A program made the position numbers and the translations under genes. A DNA stretch of 64,000 bases from Tubulanus polymorphus. Its lineage: Eukaryota; Nemertea; Palaeonemertea; Tubulaniformes; Tubulanidae. Every line of letters begins with the position of its first letter. Within the stretch, counting starts at the first letter, position 1. Of the stretch, positions 52,576-64,000 are shown in pieces. Under the pieces are notes generated by a model. That model did no database searches and was not told the DNA's origin. It saw nothing but the letters and a program-made list of their open reading frames with translations. The stretch spans positions 5,134,485 through 5,198,484 of the forward strand of contig NC_134027.1 of assembly GCF_964204645.1 (NCBI RefSeq), written 5' to 3'.

Positions 52576-55500
52576 CTATCTGTTGATGACGACATAGAAC
52601 AGCATTATCACAAATGAAAGATGGAATAGATGAGTTGATGACATGTAAACGCTGCTAGCAGAAGATGCTGTTTTAACATAAGTTGTTTGAACTTCAGCGG
52701 CCAATAAGGGCGCTAATGAAACGTCTAATGTTAACGTTGGACTAGATAGTTCTATTAATGAACTGATTCTCTGTGCTTCTTGATTACAGGCCTCAACCTG
52801 AAAATGTAAAAAATTGATGTTTTCCATTAATTGGCAAATTTCCTTAAAATTGATTATTTTACGCAATATACTCGATGAGCAATGTAATTTACCTGTAATG
52901 GAGTTGGATTCTGTGTGATAGGAACAACTACAATCACTATTTCATCCTCAATACTCATATATGTGAATGGTTCACATTCTAGAGTTGTAATCTGGTGCTG
53001 TAATGATGTTGTTATATTCTGCACCGTGATTGGTGGAAGTCGAGCTGTTTGCGCTATTTCAATTGCAGATTTCTTATTATAAAGCACTCTCACCACACCA
53101 CCTACAACAAAACCTGACTCTATGACTGAATTGATAAGAGGAACATCTCAATAGTTTAAAATATCACTTACCACAAATAGGACAACAGCCACCAGGGGGT
53201 GTTACTCCTTTACACTCGTCCACTTTAATCAGAGGACACTTAACCCCTCTACACTTGTAACGTCCCATAGTACTATAATATTGCCCAACAGTTTTACATG
53301 CTCCTTCATAATCTACAGTTGTTCCACTCCCTAAAGCTGAACATTCATTTGGATAGGTTTCCCCATTGTGTCCGCACACGACAGTAGCCATATTACAGTG
53401 ATACTGTAAATAGATGAATCAGATATATGTTTCAAAGCAATGAACTTCCTCATGACTTCCTAAAAATTTCATCCGACAAATCTTACCCGACAGTGTCCTC
53501 TATATGCTGGTTGTCGACCTTGACTGATGAGCACGCAAAGGTTTGAATGTTCTTCACCCATTGTGTCACAAACCGGGTCATGATGATGAGGATTACACAT
53601 ACTTGATTGTACTGGAACTAAAAATCATAAGCAATTAACTTAAAAGTATTTTCATAGTATTTTCAAGTTGTTGAAGATAAACAATCTTATCTAGACCGAA
53701 GAGACATGATGAAGATAACCAACTTACTGCATTCATATTGACGACATTCTTTCACATTTGGACTCAAACATGTTTGTCGCCGAGCATAACATCTCTCTCC
53801 CAGTTTACACGGTTCTGAATCGCAAGGATTGTGATCCATGCATTCCCCAAATTTGAACTGAGCATTCGAGACACCAGCACATCGAGCTATACAAGCACTG
53901 GGATATGTGCGTCCATTATCACTACATACAGGAGCATACTGATGTGGACATTTACATGGCAACCCTGATAAAAAATCATAGAATATCCGTGAATTAATTC
54001 ATAATACAGATTGATAAGCAGGTAATATATCATCATATCAATACATATCAAAATATCTCATCTAAGTTAAATAAATGCATTAGCCACTTTGATGCCTACC
54101 TGTTGAACTGCTGACAGTGCCTTGGGTTCGTGTTACACCAGCGCATTCACGTTTACTGCGAATTATCTTACTATCGTGACAAATGAAGTGGTTACAACCT
54201 ACTTGGAAAAAGCTACCATGATCTATAGAAATAAGAAATATTGAACAGCATATAAATACGTATACAAAATTATCTAGTTAAGTTAGGCTATGCATATGAA
54301 AATACGTATTTTTTACCTTTATCAAATCCAGTTGTTTTTAAAAGGCAGCTGCGAGTCTTCTGGCAAGGCAAATCAATGCAGTGATTAAGTTTATTGCTGT
54401 GCCCACATTTACAAAGCTTGTAACATCCAGGGACTGAGGAAGGAACTGGTGTCAAGACGTAATTTCCTTTTGGTACATACATCTGGGACATACCACCAAC
54501 AGGACATCCTGGCACAAATCGAATGAAACAGTTCATTAGCTTCTACCGTTTAGTATTTTAAGGGCAAACTTGAATAATTTGATAACATCTTTCATGCTGA
54601 TAGACTTACCTGGTCTACATATATATGGTTTACAGTGAGATGGATGACGACACTTGCGTCTATTCACCAGACAAACATGTGAACTGGTACATGGATTCGG
54701 GTTGCACGGATGTGATACTTCTCGCCTTTCAAGAGATCGATCAGGACTGACAGCTAAAAAAAGACATAAAACTCACCATGAAAGTAAGCTATCGATATAT
54801 CACCAGATGTCCTTATTTCCATTTAAGATTTGCATGAGCAAACATATCACAAGATCTACTTACAGAGATATTGATAAAGTGAAACGCAAGGTGCATTATC
54901 ATCAACTGGTGCCAACATGTTACATAATGTCTCACTTTTATCGATGTTTTTTGAGTCAAGACATTGCTGCAAAACCTCCATACATGATGATCTGTAAGAA
55001 TCATTTGAAATAAAAAGCTTTCTGTAATGTCTGCTCTTTCAAATGCTATACAGAATAAATTACACCTCGTAAAATCTGTTATATTTTATATACTTACTTG
55101 CATAGTTTATTCGTTTGAGTACTACCATGACAAGGTTTCACTTGTAAAGCACATGTGATTGATTTCCATAATTCTGGTTTACATTTTTTCACATCTGAGG
55201 GTTCAGAAAAAAGGTAAAAATGAGAATAAGCGGATTGAAATATTCTGAAATGGTTTTTGAAAAATTTATTGACATACCCAGTGCAGGAACATGAATTTGT
55301 GGTAACGCAATTGAACCCATCTGCCACATTGCTGCAGTATTCCTAGCCTCTTTATCTGCCTGTGCATTGCAGCTTCGAAATAATTCCGTTGGGCGGTGGT
55401 TGAAATTATTACAATAATTCAACCCATCACACCCCATCTTACATGGACTTTCAACTACATGAAACATTTCAAATAATAGCTGTTAGAATCTTGAGAGTAT

Positions 55501-58500
55501 CATCCCAAAAATTGTGCCTAATGCGAACAGACTTTTGCAATTTCAAAATTGAATTCAGCGACCAATTTGTGTAATGACGCAAAAGCTTTTTTGTAAATTG
55601 AAGTTACGTGAAATCTAATTAAAGGGCTGTAATGGTAACAATTGATGGATAAGATGTGAAAACAGTAACAACCCTTGACAACCAGACGATAGACAAGTTT
55701 ATCGTTACCAACAACAACCCAGAATAACGATGATTAATGAATCAATCTTCAGTTTCATCCGACTGTTGATGATGATCATCATAAGTGTCCACAATGCAAA
55801 TTAAATGAGGTGAAACACTTAAGTCGAGGGTTTAAATCGTCCAAATTACGTAATCATAAATTAGACTGTTTATCATCTTAAAGGCACAAAAATTGCTACA
55901 ACAAGAAAATGGCCGCCGCATTACCTGCTTCTATGCAAGCTCGTAATTTTTCCTCAGACGGGACATGCTGACAATTTGTTTTAAATTCCTTCCAGCTGTT
56001 CATCCAGGTTTTACTGTACATCTTCAAAGAAAATAATGTCAATCTAGCATTAATCAAAATGATAGGAAAATGTCATTTTCTATCTTAGAAATTTAGTATT
56101 ACGTTATTCTATTAGTTACACATTGATGGATGAATCATTTCTGTCAAATCATTGTTGTGTTACCTAACTCAATTTCTTTATTGTCAAGCATTAAGATATA
56201 TCATAGCAATGAGCATACCAATGAACATTCGAGTAATAAATGAATTGCTTGTTGATACTACACGTATGACTGAGATTTTGATACACCAATTAACAAGCTC
56301 TCAGTACCATAAATGCTGCCATAATGTTTAAAGTCTATTTGAATGGCAAACGTCATTATTCATCTTGGCTAGTAATTGCTGTCAATGGTAATGGCCTCTA
56401 AAGCACTAAACATTGAACTAATCCTGTCCCAGGAGCAAGAGGTGCATTTATCATCATACCAGTCAACAGCTAAATCATAATGGAATGAACCTGTAGCGTC
56501 AGTAAACTCACAGGTAAATCTGTACATTTCTGTCGGATATTTGGAAATAAATGAAAATCTTTTACTATTCTAGTTAAAAGTTCGATATCCATGTATCAAT
56601 TCATAATGATGTACAAGAAGTACCAATAGCCAAATCTTTGTAAATATCATTTTCTTTCAAAATATTGCCATACCTTACTGCACGACTCTTTACAGCTATA
56701 ACTCTTCGCTAAATTACAACAATGTAATTTAGCACCATCCATTCCGGATATGTCATGTGGATTAGGTTTCTGGATGCTGTTCTGTTCAGCTGATTTTTCC
56801 AGGAAGCATTGCCAAAGTGGGTCCTATAATGCATAAAATAATGAATAAGCCATTAGATAGACTAGCCACAATTACATTTCTGCTCTCTTCAGACATTTGA
56901 GTTTTAAAATAAAATTCTAGAATTCAAGTATCAAACAGTATACCGGGTACTGTATTGTTTATTTCTTGTATTATTCAGTTTCTTTCTCTAGATCTTCTAG
57001 CCTACATAGAATGCAAACCATGAGCTGTCTCACAATGTCGGGAAAAACACCCACGGGATTTGGTAATTCCGTATAGACTAATTCAATGTCCGTTTGCTTT
57101 TGTTATCAGCGTCTAACAGAACCTGTAAGATCTGACAGGAATGACAGTTCACTTTACTTTCTACCATCGTTAAGCTAATCAGGAGTCAGTACTTTTTCCT
57201 TTTTCATTCCAGAGGGTTCTTGCTAGTGACTGACAATAAGCCCTTTGCTGATGTTGTCGCTGTTATAAGCTGGTGGGAGTAAACAGTTTATTGTGATTTT
57301 CTTAATGACAAATGAAGTGAAATTGTTAAGAACTGTTTTCCCTAACAAACTATTGATTGAGTAGTTCTGTACCAAGACATAAAAGATAACACAATGTATC
57401 TTCTTAAAAGGATAAGATGCATCATTGTGTCCTGAGATGCTTTCGGAATAATCCACATTTACAGGGTTATTCTCTATACTTACAAGAGGATTCGGATGTC
57501 CACATCCCAGTATGAGACTATTAGCGACTTCATCCTGTGTTTTCTTTGTCTGTAAAGCTTCAGTACAAGTTTTCTTACAAAGCGCCGTACGTGCTGAGTT
57601 ACAACACGGGATCACTGTAAAGAATAGGAAATATTAAATCAGATGAAATTTAACTCTTCCCTTTGAAAATTTCATGTTTTCATGAATATTAATTTGAACG
57701 ATTTGTATTCAGAGAATCAGTTACTCAAAATGAAATTTTTCAATTACAAGTTCACTTACTGTCTTTAGGATTTTCTAGTTCAGTTATTTGAGTTTGATTT
57801 TGTATACATGTTAGTATTGTGGAACTAGTTGAGGAGCAATGATCACGTAATGCTTGCTGTTTTTCATTAGTAAGTGTCACCTCCTGTAGAATCAATGTTT
57901 TACAAATCCATCTACACTGATCGGTCAATCCAGCGTTACAACATTGACTTCCTGAAAATAAAAAGTATTCCAAAGGTCTTTTATCAGTAGCATCCCAATG
58001 ACCAAGTAAATCTCTCTGGATCATGTAGAGCACCTTAGAGTTTCTATATTTCTAAGATAGCTGATTCTACTTTCAACCTAGCAAAAAGAGGATTGGATCT
58101 TCTAAGGCCCCTGATACCCAAACAAAATCTTTTTTAGATTTTCTTCAAATGTTTTCAAATGAATGTATCTAGCTTTGTATTTTAGTGCACAGTGAAAGGC
58201 TGAAGTAACTGGAGTTGGAATGTATCTGTTGCATGGTGTTATCTCGGTTTATGAAGGAAACACCTCAGTAAGCTATTAACTGTTAACGACCTCTATTTCC
58301 TGTTAGAATGTCGCATGGCTGTCAGGGGTGACAAATCAGCTAGTTAATGCACCACCCCTATAGAGAATAATCACTATCTAACGACATATCAACCCAGACA
58401 AAATCCAAAGTTGATCTTTATCCAAATTCTTTCCAAAATATAAAATTGTTTTGACGCAATATGGGGTAATGACCTAAGGATTTCAGTAACAGAAGTTTAA

Positions 58501-61500
58501 GAAGTTCGATGTTGACAGTGTACTACTGATGCTACAAAAATAATGACGAAAGATAAATCTAAAACAAAGAAACACTCGTGAGAAAGTTTCTGACGATTAT
58601 GGGAAACTTCCCAGAAGAATCTTTTTCCATTTTGATTCGCGTGAGATTACACTCCACAGATCACTAATGGAGTCACAATCTGGAAACTTTAGGGGAAATC
58701 AAAGAGATGTGTTTTATAGGAGAGGTTCTCATTTAGATGTCATCAAATGGAAAGTCTAGCCCATTTAGCCGATCACTACAGTTACCAAACTGTCCTAACC
58801 AATAACTATCACACGTCGCCATAAATAACCATCTAATACATTAAATGAGATGATTTCTATGCTGAACACACATTATGGTAAGCCGGAAAATCCTCAATGC
58901 GGTGGACACCAGAAAACGAAGCTATAACATTGGATAATCAAGTGCTGAGGGTCCAGCCATTAAAAACAATCAGATATCTCCCAACTATCGGTGATATTCA
59001 TACTAAATTATGGAAATGTCTTTTATCGAATAGCCACGATATTCACAATGTAAAATGCCTATGAGAACGAATTGATTATCAGGATTTGTCAAAGCTCACA
59101 CGTGAATAGATGAAATATAAAAATTGTTAAGAAATCGATGCCTTTGATATGACGAGGCTTTGAGTTTATTCGCTAGTAAAACTCGACACTTTGTAGTACA
59201 CCCCAGCCTCAAGGACAAATAAAACATCCATGATCATTAAAATTTGAATCTTAAAAATTTCATCGAGGATAGAAACGAACCTTCTTGACGATTTAAACAT
59301 TGGTAAAAAGCTTCTTCAGATCCACCTTTGTCGCAAGATGCTTCCGCAGCGGGTCGAGATACAGCCTGAAAATAGAGGTCATCAAAATGTAATTATAATT
59401 GGACTGGACTGTGCAAACACCGAACCATCTACCTCGATCAAGATCAGAGTTTCAGAAGTTTGTTTTTGTTTCAGCTGGGACTCAATGATGCCTAACTTTT
59501 TAACATTTAGCTTAACTGCTCAACCATGTCACCAATTAGAGTATACTATGGCGAAAGTTAACCTTATATGAACTGGGAATAAAACAAACCAATTCCCTAT
59601 TTGCCGGAGTTACATAATCCTCGTCCAGTCTGGTAAATCCCGTAGTCTATCGTAGTGGTCTCGCGGTATTTCATTTCACTCGAATGACATGACAGACCAA
59701 GTCATCCGAATAATCTCCCATCACTCAACCATCTTCCTCGATGGAGCTTCCTTCCGAAGCCTTGCAATATCTATTCAATTTCCTCGTAGAATACCCCAGA
59801 TGCTAACGTGAGATAGCACTAAAGAAACCATACGTATAATTCTGCATTGCACCCTTGAGATTTGGCAATCATTAGTTTCCAATTTAGTTTTAACTATCGA
59901 CTGGAAGATGCTCGCTGTATATAAGGACTGCAGGTAAGTCCCTTGAGGAACTGGAGCGAACTATGTGTTCAGCCTTATATGTTGTGATAGGAACCATCAT
60001 GATGTATTAAAGTAAAGTTTCAGTTTCAAGGAGTCAGTAGGGCTTATTTTGATAATACATACAGAAATTTTGAAAATTGGTGAAAAATGAAACTATATAA
60101 CTTTGAATTAACGCACTTGACTTCATTTCATAAATTCTCACAAAAATCATAAGCCCTAAATTCCGGTTTTGTGTGTACACTTTCTCTTCATATTTTTCTG
60201 CGAATTTTCATGACCTCGATAGTTCTATATTCGATGAAAAGAAATAATCAAAGGACTCCCCACTACGCATCTAATATCTTACAGCTTTTCTGCGCTATTA
60301 AAGCTGAAATCATGTACTGAATGACTTAAGCTACCTGAAATTGTAATTGCGGGGGCATATATTGCATCGTTGCCAGTAAAAAAAGCTTTTATTCATCATT
60401 GATCTCAGGTTATTTGTCTAAAATAAACAACGTTTACAGTTTTAATATCGCACTCATAATAACTGTATTATAGGAAATGCCATTGCAATCAAAACTCCAT
60501 GAAAACGAAACAGATTTCCAATTTATTTGATGGCCACGAATTTTGGCGAGCAGAAATTTTCTTTTCCCAATACCGAACATTACCCGTCCACGTGCAACGT
60601 ACAAATTCGATCAGATCGTAGCATGGAAAAAGATTTTTCGGGAACGGGACACAAATTCAATCTCGGGCGCGTTATACTAAATTTCGACGAAAATATATGT
60701 CCGTTATTTCCGAACAGAGAAAAAATGATTATCACAGAATTATGTTTCGGATGAAAAACCTGCATCACGCAATGAGAAATTTGATCAGTCCAAGCGAAAG
60801 AGAATGAGACAGAGGGAGAAATGAACGCGACTGAGTGCTCAATGACTGTATGTGTGCAAACCGAATTTCTATTATTGCGAATCATTTTCTGATGGATAGA
60901 TTTGCTATGAGAGTAAGAGGGAGAAAGAGGTTCTCAAATCATGAATCACCGTCATTCGCATTAATGTTTTTTTATTGACTAGCTGATTGCGATCCGCTAA
61001 GATCATCGACAATTTTCGTATCCTGTGACAACCAGTCACCAATATCCGGTACACAGGCCTACAAATGTTATCTTATTCGGGATTTTTCTTTGTAGTAGAT
61101 ACGAAAACGTCCCGAATGATTTATACTCGATAACAAAATATAACCTAAAAAACCTCAATATATTGAATAGTGGCTTCAAGTCGGGGCTTGTCCTGTAACA
61201 GAAAAACCAAATAAGCTGTCCATAAGCCAATGTCCCAATAGAGAAATGTGCTGATTATTGAAAGCCTAATGATCAAATTAGGCAGCATAAAAATGAGAAA
61301 CATGGGATTATTAATGGACATTAGAAATATAGATGTAATCATACTCTATATTGTATATTATATACACTTAACCACAGCTATATTTTATATATTTGATGGA
61401 GAAGAATGTGGTAATATATCAGTGATAAACCATCGTCTTAATGGTACACTGTATGCTGTCTATTACTCAAAGACTGACACGGCACTTTCTTCTCAATATT

Positions 61501-63882
61501 AATAACATTAAGGATTGTGATGACAGCTTTATAGAATATGGTGCACCGATAGTTATATCAATATTGCAACCACTAAAGTCATTCAGGACATCATTATGCG
61601 TTCTATATCAGTCCTCCTCCACAAATTCCATCACAAATTCTATAATCGGACACAAGTCTTGCATCTATAAAATCATAGCCGTGCATTGCTTCAAAGCTGC
61701 TATACTGTCCATATTGGTACAGCAAACTTTCCAGACACTGCTTATTAGGAGCTACAGGTTTCTTTTCGAACGCGACACCTCACACCATCTGAGACCATAA
61801 ACAACAATTACCAAACTGTCAGCTTGGTTACCAATCATTATCGTTACCGATGGTTTTGTTGTCGTTAATTTCGTTAGTTGATTACTTATAACCCTTACCG
61901 GGCACGTTCGTTATTTACCTCAGGCATCAGTCACCATTATGAGAGCGGCGAAATAATTTTGCCCCGTTTACCAAATTGCTACATCGCAGACAGTCCGCTG
62001 ATCAATATTGATAACATTTCGACCCTAAATCAATGGCATGCTGGCCAGTTAGTTCATACTTTGAAAAGGGCAGCAGAAGTGCAGTCGTTTCAGCTAATTA
62101 CATCGCTAACAATCATGAAAATCATTCTCTTGAAGATTTCTATATATTTACAGTAGCATGATATAAATGAATTCTATAAAAAAATACAGCTCAGTTTACT
62201 CTTTAGTCCCATTTTGCGAGAGCTAGGCAGGAAATAGCTTTCTGAGAAAAGGAAAATGACGACAAGATGGGAAATAATTATCTTGTGCGAGGTAATGTTG
62301 CCATTAATGAGGGACAACACATTCTCCGTAAACAACAGAAACTATCTTCTTGGGAATAAATAACATGCCACGTCACATTACACTCAATCAAGTTAGGGGG
62401 TTGTCACCAAACAATGCGCCATGCCATACCCATAATGGTAGATTTGGTACCCGTAATGAGGCCATAGAAACCTGTATAAACATTACGGTATGTCAATAAC
62501 CCATAAACTCAGAGAAATCTCCATTATTTATAACTACAGTGTTCATTGTTGTTAATCAGAATTCTACCGTTTAGAAAATTGTCTTTCCATTTGGAGAAGT
62601 ATTTTGTAAATTTCGATTACGTTATATTTTCAAGCATAATTTTCACATCACAATAACAGTGTTGTGGAAACATCTTTAAACTTATATGATGAAGTTGTCA
62701 AGGCAACAAATAAAAACACAGAGGTGTGTGAGTCTTTATAAGTGCCTCAATCAAAAAAAGAAATGGTAGAATTACCATTATTGACTTGTCATTGCTGTGA
62801 CTGTCAGATTAAATGAGGATTTTAGGTGTCTATCAATGTGGCATTAATAGACAAGATATCAAATCCTACTTATATCACTTTTACTGGCAATTTAAAACTG
62901 GATGTTTGGAAGTGCCGGCACTTCATGAAAAACGAAACTACATTTGAATCACGACGCAACCATCTCCCTCTTAAAGTAGCAATCTTAGAAAACTTACTTT
63001 GCGGCAGTTTCTTTCACATCCTTCAGACAATATCGAATCGCAGCATAGTCGGCCATTCCATACTTTAATTTCTTGTATGGCTGTAAATATCAAAATAGAT
63101 ATTCCCTTGTATAAAGTGGAGATCTAATCTATTCTTACACCTAAAAAATTTGTTGCGCATGATTTTATCTTATTGGTTTATGTAAGATAAGGTGAGACAA
63201 GGTGAGAAATAGGATAGGACAGGATGTATGTAGGAGGTTATCAAATGATGTAGCATTATAAGAAGTACTGGGCATCACATATTAGCACATAATAATAATA
63301 TAGAATGAAAAATCAGCATTAAAAGGTATCATTAATGGACAGAATTCGACTGCAGTTTTTCTGCATAGAAGACAAACGTCAATTACTGATAGTCACTTTC
63401 TCTAGATAGCAACTGAGTTTGATGCAACCCCACCCATCTTAGTCATACACACACATATATATACAGACTTCTTCAATACTTCTCAACAGCATCAAACAAA
63501 CACGATTAAAACACGTATTTCGTAATGGATTTAAGGTATTCGATATATATGAACTTGATGATGAAAATGATAAAATTTGCCAGAGTATATATTTCTTTTC
63601 AATTCAGTACCCATGCTTTTAATTTAGGACTATACGGTTCCATTATAGAAGTCCTTAGAATAAATGATAACTATTGGAATGGTTCGCTCATTTCGTTACC
63701 ATTAGTTACCTTTGAAAATTGCTATAAACGACATTATGAAAGAAGATATTAAAGCCTGACAAATGAACATTGCACCGCCTCTGGCAAGAACTCACTACTT
63801 TTTGAAGTTTATCCGCCAGTATGTTGCTAGGTTACGAAAACTTACCTGTAAATGTATTGTTAATGCATCTCCACATGTCTGA
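52576..63882 (-). CDS. RECK: RECK, GPI-anchored cysteine-rich Kazal protein (5' end outside window)
   Basis: Membrane-anchored inhibitor of matrix metalloproteinases and, in vertebrates, a WNT7 co-receptor with GPR124. Eighteen exons, read leftward: 63882-63846, 63062-62998, 59365-59281, 57951-57760, 57614-57484, 56823-56674, 56021-55925, 55454-55278, 55194-55098, 54991-54864, 54753-54610, 54508-54317, 54222-54100, 53964-53728, 53617-53487, 53403-53172, 53101-52893, 52797-52576. They sum to 2649 bp, 882 residues in phase, against 971 in human. Five-Cys N-terminal repeats are visible ([62 protein letters not shown]). Then [18 protein letters not shown], a block shared almost exactly with human; HPCNPNPC; Kazal units [20 protein letters not shown] and [16 protein letters not shown]; and a hydrophobic C-terminus ([13 protein letters not shown]) as a GPI signal. 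The signal peptide and first repeat lie right of the window. The last repeats are carried one per short exon, as expected. Confidence 0.97.
57952..62997 (-). other. RECK upstream introns
   Basis: Two introns (57952-59280 and 59366-62997) around an 85-bp exon at 59281-59365 that encodes part of the second cysteine repeat. No other exon is needed to keep phase between 62998 and 57951. No repeats or RNA genes recognised. Confidence 0.6.
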
Positions 63883-64000
63883 CTGTCAATTAGAAAAAAA
63901 TGTACATTATTAATATACCTAATATAAGTCACACATGATTTTCAAAAACGCAGTTCCAATTATTTGCAAAGGTTATATGAATTCATAAGTACATTCTTCA
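63883..64000. other. window edge, RECK intron
   Basis: Acceptor pyrimidine tract of the first visible RECK exon followed by AT-rich intron; no further exon seen before the edge. Confidence 0.5.

Noticed and set aside
57223-57483. In-frame extension of a RECK exon past its donor site
   Set aside because: Reads through GTAAGT into an intron; the neighbouring exon joins in phase at the donor instead.
61248-62156. Several 80-120 codon plus-strand frames in a RECK intron
   Set aside because: Overlapping, low-complexity hydrophobic frames typical of AT-rich DNA; no domain recognised.

Overview
This is a stretch of an animal nuclear genome. It is AT-rich and carries multi-exon genes with GT-AG introns, short exons, several kinds of transposable-element debris and microsatellites. 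The gene content (Toll-like receptor, RECK, CaMKI, MEAK7, PRP4 kinase, MYND and CUB/LDLa proteins) marks a bilaterian. The abundance of non-autonomous DNA elements and the single-cysteine-cluster TLR suggest a marine invertebrate, possibly a lophotrochozoan, but nothing in the sequence fixes the phylum. Exon models below were built by hand from splice sites and reading phase. For CaMKI, MEAK7, the MYND gene, the CUB/LDLa gene and RECK every exon junction is phase-consistent.

Layout, left to right. 1-1689 (+) is the C-terminal kinase half of PRPF4B, running in from the left edge. 4894-5286 is a degenerate inverted-repeat element. 5335-7908 (-) is an intronless Toll-like receptor. 8205-10500 (+) is a 5'-truncated, frameshifted LINE lying head-to-head with the TLR about 300 bp from its start codon. 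14397-29020 (-) is a complete ten-coding-exon calcium/calmodulin-dependent kinase I whose introns hold a (TA)n tract, a 29-bp minisatellite and a clean MITE. About 1 kb away and divergent lies a single-coding-exon C2H2 factor (30048-31349, +) with Scratch/Snail-type fingers. 32513-34551 (-) is MEAK7 (TLD domain). 34807-36630 is an unusual terminal-inverted-repeat element filled with five ~195-bp tandem repeats. 37114-40099 (+) is a CUB-LDLa single-pass membrane protein with a PPQQGYP-repeat tail. 41608-41765 is a second, short MITE. 42291-46513 (-) is a ~960-residue protein of unrecognised family ending in a MYND zinc finger, sharing a ~370-bp divergent promoter region with an intronless F-box gene (46886-48085, +). 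52576-63882 (-) is RECK, 18 coding exons, with its first exon(s) beyond the right edge.

The genes do not form a functional cluster; they are ordinary neighbours. The most unusual items are the 1.8-kb inverted-repeat/tandem-repeat element, the unrecognised MYND protein, the SNAG-less Scratch-like factor, and the TLR whose TIR boxes depart from consensus. No tRNA, rRNA or CRISPR was seen.
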